Shown here: in pieces, positions 58,490 to 64,000 of the stretch
Layout of the letters: every line of letters begins with the position of its first letter
Numbering within the stretch: position 1 is the first letter of the stretch
From: Amborella trichopoda
Taxonomy: Eukaryota > Streptophyta > Magnoliopsida > Amborellales > Amborellaceae
Assembly: GCF_000471905.2 (NCBI RefSeq)
Contig: NW_006500279.1
Location: 210,211 to 274,210, forward strand
Direction of reading: 5' to 3'
Length of the DNA: 64,000 bases
Notes under the pieces: model-generated
Told to the model about the DNA's origin: nothing
Seen by the model: only the letters and a program-made list of their open reading frames with translations
Database searches by the model: none
Made by a program: the position numbers and the translations under genes

Positions 58490-59275
58490 AGCGATGCTCT
58501 AGGTGCACGACCTTAAACTGCATGGTCCAAACTATACGACCTTAAACTGTAGCGATGGTCTAGATGCACGACCCTAAACTCCATGGTCCAAACTATATGA
58601 CCTTAAACTGTAGCTATGGTCTAGATGTACGACCCTAAACTCCATGATCTAAACTATACGACCTTAAACTGTAGCGGAGGTCTAGTTGCACGACCTTAAA
58701 CTGCATGGTCCTCGCTGTATGACTTTAAACTGCATAGCCACGGTCCAAACTATATGACCTTAAACTGTAGCTATGGTCTAGTTGCACGACCTTAAACTGC
58801 ATTGTCCTCGCTGTATGACTTTAAACTGCATAGTCACAGTCCAAACTATATGACCTTAAACTATAGTGGTGGTCTAGATGCACGACCTTAAACTGCCTGG
58901 TCCAAATTATATGACCTTAAACTATAGCAGAAGTTTAGTTGCACAACCTTAAATTGCATGGTCCTCGCTGTATGACTTTAAAGATGCATAAGCCACGGTC
59001 TAGATGCACGACCCAGTCCAAACTATACGACCTTAGACTGTAGAAGAGGTCTAGTTGCACGACCTTAAATTGCATGGTCCTAGCTGCATGACTTTAAACT
59101 GCATAGCCACAGTCCAAGATATATGACCCTAAACTGTAGCACACATCCTAGTGGCATGGCGTTAAACTCACAACATGCAGTTTTGAAGGCAAGACCTTAA
59201 ACATGCCCTCAGGTCTCGGCGGATGACCTTAAAACATGCCAAATTGATGGTCACGGTGGCATGACCTTAAACACG
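58490..59275 (+). repeat. 61-bp tandem array, first block
   Basis: Units of 61 bases, seen exactly from 58546 to 58607, built from two related halves: ATGGTCTAGATGCACGACC... and ATGGTCCAAACTATATGACC... each followed by (C/T)TAAACT. About a dozen diverged units follow each other, some with only one half. No coding sense. It begins right after the truncated gag. Confidence 0.85.
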
Positions 59276-59690
59276 TTTTCGTAAAAAATAAATAGAAAGA
59301 AAAGAAGAAGAAGAGAAAGAAAAAGATGGGCATAGTGAAAACCGCAACGGCACTATGGGCAAGATTGTCAAGATTAATGAGGTGCGGCGAAAACTCTTCG
59401 GAGCACTCACTCTCAAATGATGGGCGTGTTGATCCTCCTCTATGGGTCATCATGAGTAATAATGTCAAATGTCCCTGCGGCAAGACGTTAAAACTGCACG
59501 ACATATAGTCCATTCGTATGACTATAAACTGCTTCCTATTCCTACATGTCTCCATGGGGTTATCGCAAGACATATCTCCTACACATCCCCTACTACATCC
59601 TTCTTCACAAGCCCCTGATGAAAGGACACCACCCCTCCGACGTGTCCTCCCTAATCAAGGTGTACCTTGGTTCCGACCGTGAGGCTTCGA
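59276..59690. other. Purine-rich tract and unique spacer
   Basis: A purine run (59283-59327, mainly GAAAGAAAAGAAGAAG) resembles a polypurine tract but is not followed by an LTR start. A similar purine run is at 62969-62999 after the second 61-bp block. The remainder to 59690 has no gene. Confidence 0.45.
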
Positions 59691-60900
59691 AGCATAGAAT
59701 GCAACAGTCAAAGCATGCGCCCACCTCTATAAGGCCATATTACAAAGAGGTGTACCACAGTTCCAGCTGTGAGGCTCCGACAGTAAAGCATGCAACCATC
59801 AAGGTATGTGACCACCTCTACAAAGCCATATCACAAAGAGGTGTACCACAGTTCCAGTTGTGAGGCTTCGAAAGCAGAGCATGCAACCGTCAAATCATGT
59901 GCCCGCCTATATAAGTCATATCACAAAGAAGTGTACCACAGTTCCAGCTGTGAGGCTTCGAAAGCAGAGCATGCAACTGTCAAGGTATGTGACCACCTCT
60001 ACAAAGCCATATCACAAAGAGGTGTACCACAGTTCCAGCTATGAGACTTCAAAAGCAGAGCATGCAACCGTCAAGGCATGCGACCTCCTCCACAAAAGCC
60101 ATATCTCAAAGAGGCGTACCAGAGTTCCGACTATGAGGCTTCGAAGCAGAGCATGTAATCATCAAGGCATGCATTCGTCTCTCTAAGAGGCGTACCACAG
60201 TTTTGGCTGTGAGGTTCAAAGCAGAGCATGTAACTGTCAAGGCATGTGACCGCCTCTACAAAGCCATATCTCAAAGAGGCGCACTATAGTTCTGGCTATA
60301 AGGCTTTGAAGCAAAGCATGCAATCATAAAGGCATGCATTTGTCTGTCCAAGAGGCGTAACATACTTCCGGATGTGAGGTTCGAAGCAGGGTATGTAACC
60401 GTCAAGGCCTGTGACCTCCTCTATAAGGCCATATCTCAAAGAGGCATACCACACTTCCTACTGTGAGGCTTCGAAGCAGAGCATGTAATCATCAAGGCAT
60501 GCATTCGTCTCTTAGAGAGGCATACCACAGTTCCGGCTGTGAGGTTCGAAGCAGAGCATGTAACCTTCAAGGCATGTGACCACCTTTATAAAGCCATATC
60601 TCAAAGAGGCATACCATAGTTTTGACTGTGAGGCTTCGAAGCAGAGCATGTAATCATCAAGGCATGCATTCTTCTCTCCAAGAGGCGTACCACAATTGCG
60701 TTGTGAGGTTCGAAGCAGAGCTTGTAACCGTGAAGGCATGCGACCTCCTCTACAAAGCAACATCTCAAAGAGGCATACCATAGTTCTGACTGTGAGGCTT
60801 TGAAGCAGAGCCTGTAATCATCAAGGCATGTACTCATCTCTCTAAGAGGCGTACCACAGTTTCTACTATGAGGTTCGAAGCAAAGCAGGCAACCATCTCA
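59690..60900 (+). repeat. 80-91-bp tandem array
   Basis: About 14 units with the core AGAGGCGTACCACAGTTCCG, then CTGTGAGGCTTCGAAGCAGAG and CATGCAACCGTCAAGGCATG. Spacing is about 90 in the first part (landmarks 59831, 59921, 60012). Later it alternates between about 80 and 90 (60103, 60183, 60270), giving a dimeric higher-order pattern of about 170. Frames of 80-108 codons across it are by-products of a unit length near a multiple of three. Confidence 0.85.
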
Positions 60901-61680
60901 TCAACAACGAGGCGTACTACAATTTCGACCACTTGACTTCATATCATTTTGCCAGATAAGGCTTTTCACCATCGGGCTCCCATTTCCCCAGTTGAAATAC
61001 ACCATTTGTGGCTCTTTAAGCCTCCATCGTGCACCCTAATTACCCATGAACCCACTTCTTGTCATGTGTGCCCTTATGCTGGGCCCCGTTACCGCTGAGC
61101 ATATTCTACCACTATCCCTAGTGAAGTGGTACCCAAGTCGTTCAACTTAGGCCAGAACTTCTCATCCCCAATAGGAGAGTCATACTCGTACTGCATCTTT
61201 TTATCCCTAGTGGAGTTGCACCCAAACCGTTGCACCCAAGCCATGACCTATCATCTCCAATGGAGTCAGGAGCAAGCCACTATTCCTCATCCTCAGTAGG
61301 AGTCACACCCATATTGCAGCCCATTATCCCCGGTGGCGTTGGAGTCATATTTACCCCTACAATCCTCAGTGGTGTTGGAGTCATATTTACCCCTACAATC
61401 CTCAGTGGATCAACATCACACCAAGCTACCTTATTCTCAGGGAGTCGGGTTACCTATCATAAGCCAATTCTCCACAGAGTCCCATCTTTCACCTTAGAGA
61501 ATACGCTTACCCCCTTTAACCCTAGTGAAGTCCGCCTCTGTTGGTCATCCTTTATCAGGTCGCCATTTCCATTTGAGCCCTCTGCTTATGTATGGCCTCA
61601 ACCATTTTATCCCCAGGGAGTCAAATTGTCATCCACAAACCTATTCCCCATGAAGCTTCACCTACATGGTGACCCACACA
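60901..61680 (+). repeat. Spacer homologous to the 3' region of element D
   Basis: The part 61130-61680 matches 42180-42620 block by block (ATTGCAGCCCATTATCCCC at 61313 against 42353; CATTTTATCCCCAGGGAGTC at 61602 against 42545). It contains a local duplication of GGTGTTGGAGTCATATTTACCC at 61335-61405. The open frame 61230-61703 is within this repeat and has no recognisable domain. Confidence 0.7.
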
Positions 61681-62520
61681 CTGGTCTAGATGCACGACTC
61701 TAAACTCCATGGTCCAAACTATATGACCTTAATCTATAGCTATAGTCTAGATGCACGACTCTAAACTCCATAGTCCAAACTATATGACCTTAAACTGTAG
61801 CAGAGGTTTAGCAGCATGACCTTAAACTGCACAGTCCTAGTTGTATGACTTTAAACTGCATGACCACAATCCAAACTATATGACCTTAAACTATAGCTAT
61901 GGTCTAAATGAATGACTCTAAACTCCATGGTCCAAACTATATGGCCTTAAACTATAGCGACGGTCTAGATGCATGACCCTAAACTCCATGGTCCAAACTA
62001 CATGACCTTAAATTGTAGCAACAGTCTATATGCATGACCCTAAACTCCATGGTCCAAACTATATGACCTTAAACTGTAGCAATAGTCTAGATGCATGACC
62101 CTAAGCTTCATGGTCCAAACTATATGACCTTAAACTATAGCGGAGGTCTAGTTGCATGACCTTAAACTGCACAGTCCTAGTTGTATGACTTTAAACTGCA
62201 TGACCGAGGTCCAAACTATATGACCTTAAACTATAGTTATGGTCTAGTTACACGACCTTAAACTGCACAGTCCTAGTTGTATGACTTTAAATTGCATGAC
62301 CACGGTTCAGCTGTATGACGTTAAACCATAGTGCACGTTCTAGTTGCATGACTATTAAAAGCTCAACACCATGGTCCAAACTATATGACCTTAAACTGTA
62401 GCGGAGGTCTAGTCACACGATCTTAAAATGCACAGTCCTAGTTGTATGACTTTAAACTTCATAAACCATAGTGCATGTCCTACTGGCATGATGATAAACT
62501 GCACAGGTCCAAGAGGTACG
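61681..62520 (+). repeat. 61-bp tandem array, second block
   Basis: Same family as 58490-59275, about 13 units, beginning TGGTCTAGATGCACGACTC. Units such as 61975-62095 are more alike one another than those of the first block, suggesting local amplification. Confidence 0.85.
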
Positions 62521-63390
62521 ACCATAAACTTATCCCCACGTACGCGCACATGCCTTTACGTGCATTCTCACGCACGCCTTTCCTAACCTACCAACTAGCG
62601 TGCACGTCCCATCTTCATAACACCCCAGTGTGTCCATTCACTTAATCACCATATATCATTCCCTAGTGAGTCTCACCCGAGCTCACAAAACGGTGAACCA
62701 TCTTACCATCCAAACTCGTTGTAAGTTAGTGAGTCACCAAAAACATTTGCTCACATTTCATACATCATCCATCCTTCATAGTTAACCTCGAGCCAGCACC
62801 CCAAGTGAGTCAAGCCACCACCATACTCACTCCATGGCCTTCATAGACTGTCATTCATCACCATCATGAACCAACTGTATGACCTTAAAACATAGTGCAC
62901 ATCTTGGCCGCATGATGATAAACTGCTTCGCGCAGGTCTCAAAGGCATGACCTTAAAACACGCCTTCACAAAAAAGAAGAAGAAAGAAAAGAAAAAAGAA
63001 TAACGGGCACGGTATATACCCGAACAAGGGAACGCCATGAGTAAAAATGACGAACATGCATGGTCACGAAACCATGAGTAAAAGAGTTCCATGAATAAAA
63101 AAACGAGCAAGGTGAAAACCCGAATGGGCATCGTGAGTAACAATGCAGAAAAGGAATGGACATGGCCGAAGGGTTATGGATAAAGTAGCCTCAAATAAAA
63201 AGAAGTTGGTGAAAACCGTCTCTACAGCACCACTTTCCAAGTCCAAGTGAAAACACACAAAGGGTGCTCGGACCAATAAAATCAGGGTTGATACAACATT
63301 TATCTTCACAGGCGGCTTCAGTCAGCACTCCATTCATCATCAAGACATCCAGCAGGGTGTAGACGTTAAAATCATCCCTCATCTTCCCTC
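62521..63390. other. Spacer between arrays, no gene seen
   Basis: No supported gene. It includes scattered single units of the 61-bp family (62870-62960), a purine tract (62969-62999), and AGTAAAAATGACGAAC / GAGTAAAAGAGTTCC-like degenerate repeats at 63035-63150. Minus-strand frames here are short and have no domain. Confidence 0.5.
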
Positions 63391-64000
63391 TTTAGTCTTG
63401 GGTAAAAAGGTAGCCCAGTTGACTTCCTTCTTCGGTCCTAGGTGAATAGGTAGCCCAGTCAACATCCTTCTTCAGTTCTGGGTGAACAGGTAGCCTAATC
63501 GACGTCTTTCTTCAGTCCTGGGTGAACAGGTAGCCCAATCAATATCCTTCTTCGGTCCTGGGCGAACAAGTAGCCCTATCGACATCCTTTTTCAATCCTG
63601 GGTGAACAGGTAGCCGAGTCGACATCCTTCTTCAGTCCTTTGTGAACAGGTAACCCAATCGACATCTTTCTTCAGTCCTAGGTGAACCGATAGCTCAGTC
63701 GACTTCCTTATTCAGTCCTGGGTGAACAGGTATCCCATTCGACATCCTTCTGCAGTCCTGGGTGAACAGGTAGCCCAATCGATATCCTTCTTCAGTCATG
63801 GGTGAACAGGTAGCCCAGGCAACATCCTTCTTCAGTCCTGGGTGAACAGTTAGCCCAATATCCTTCTCCAGTCTTGCGTGAACAGGTAGCCCAGTCGACA
63901 TCCTTCTCCAGTCCTGGGTGAACAGGTAGCCCAGTCGACATCTTTCTTCAGTCCTGGGTGAACAGGTGGCCCAATCGACTTCCTTCTTCGGTCTTGGTAA
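63391..64000 (+). repeat. 40-bp tandem array running out of the window
   Basis: About 15 units of 40 bases: CAGTCCTGGGTGAACAGGTA followed by GCCCAGTCGACATCCTTCTT. Copies differ at few positions, and one is shortened (63850-63870). The array continues past the window end, so its full length and the closing LTR are not seen. Confidence 0.9.

Noticed and set aside
59790..60186. 84-108-codon repetitive frames
   Set aside because: They result from the 90-bp array unit length being divisible by three.
61230..61703. 157-codon frame
   Set aside because: It lies in a repeat also present at 42180-42620, where the frame is broken; no domain.
58490..64000. Regular direct repeats resembling a CRISPR array
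   Set aside because: Units are contiguous with no unique spacers, the DNA is plant nuclear, and the context is a retrotransposon 3' region.

Overview
This looks like nuclear DNA of a flowering plant, dominated by decayed LTR retrotransposons. The evidence is an intronless nuclear-type gene for a chlorophyll a/b-binding protein with a chloroplast transit peptide, a GT-AG spliced reading frame, long AT-rich spacers, assembly gaps (runs of N at 16167-16635 and 27073-27092), and large Ty3/gypsy-type elements. The species cannot be named. Some residues of the light-harvesting protein are common in monocots, but that is not diagnostic.

The one clearly intact gene is a minus-strand LHCB1-type gene at 21617-22423, with a TATA box and CCAAT/GATA motifs upstream. 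It lies in roughly 9 kb of mostly non-coding DNA (20.2-28.7 kb). That stretch also holds an unrelated LTR-like repeat (24875 to about 26700), of which a cut-off second copy lies at 28697-29112.

Almost everything else belongs to one family of large gypsy elements, probably the Tat (Ogre-like) lineage. The support is very long LTRs, a primer-binding site close to TGGCGACTCCACTGGGGAC in four places, a second archaeal-type RNase H after the RT-linked one, extra antisense reading frames, and tandem-repeat-rich 3' regions. Five pieces can be told apart. (A) 766-11512, plus strand: LTR, leader, gag, RT, two RNase H domains, integrase, with no recognisable protease. (E) about 12.4-20.2 kb, minus strand: LTR fragment, integrase and, antisense to it, a plant mobile domain (PMD) gene. 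(D) 29113-45774, plus strand: 5'-cut LTR, leader, gag, protease, no RT or integrase, a long antisense PMD gene, a repeat-rich 3' region and a second LTR. (B) the LTR at 42701 used again as the start of a gag-only unit up to 48855. (C) 48856 to the window end: LTR, an amplified leader, a different gag, no pol, and more than 5 kb of tandem arrays.

The units share LTRs head to tail (LTR-gag-PR-PMD-LTR-gag-LTR-leader-gag-arrays), as expected from unequal recombination between related elements. All their reading frames carry stops or frameshifts, so none appears able to move by itself.

No unmistakably new biological system is visible. The most interesting signals are the two antisense PMD genes placed downstream of gypsy pol or protease, the array-rich 3' regions and leader, which could seed satellite DNA, and the repeated hairpin-forming units in the LTRs.
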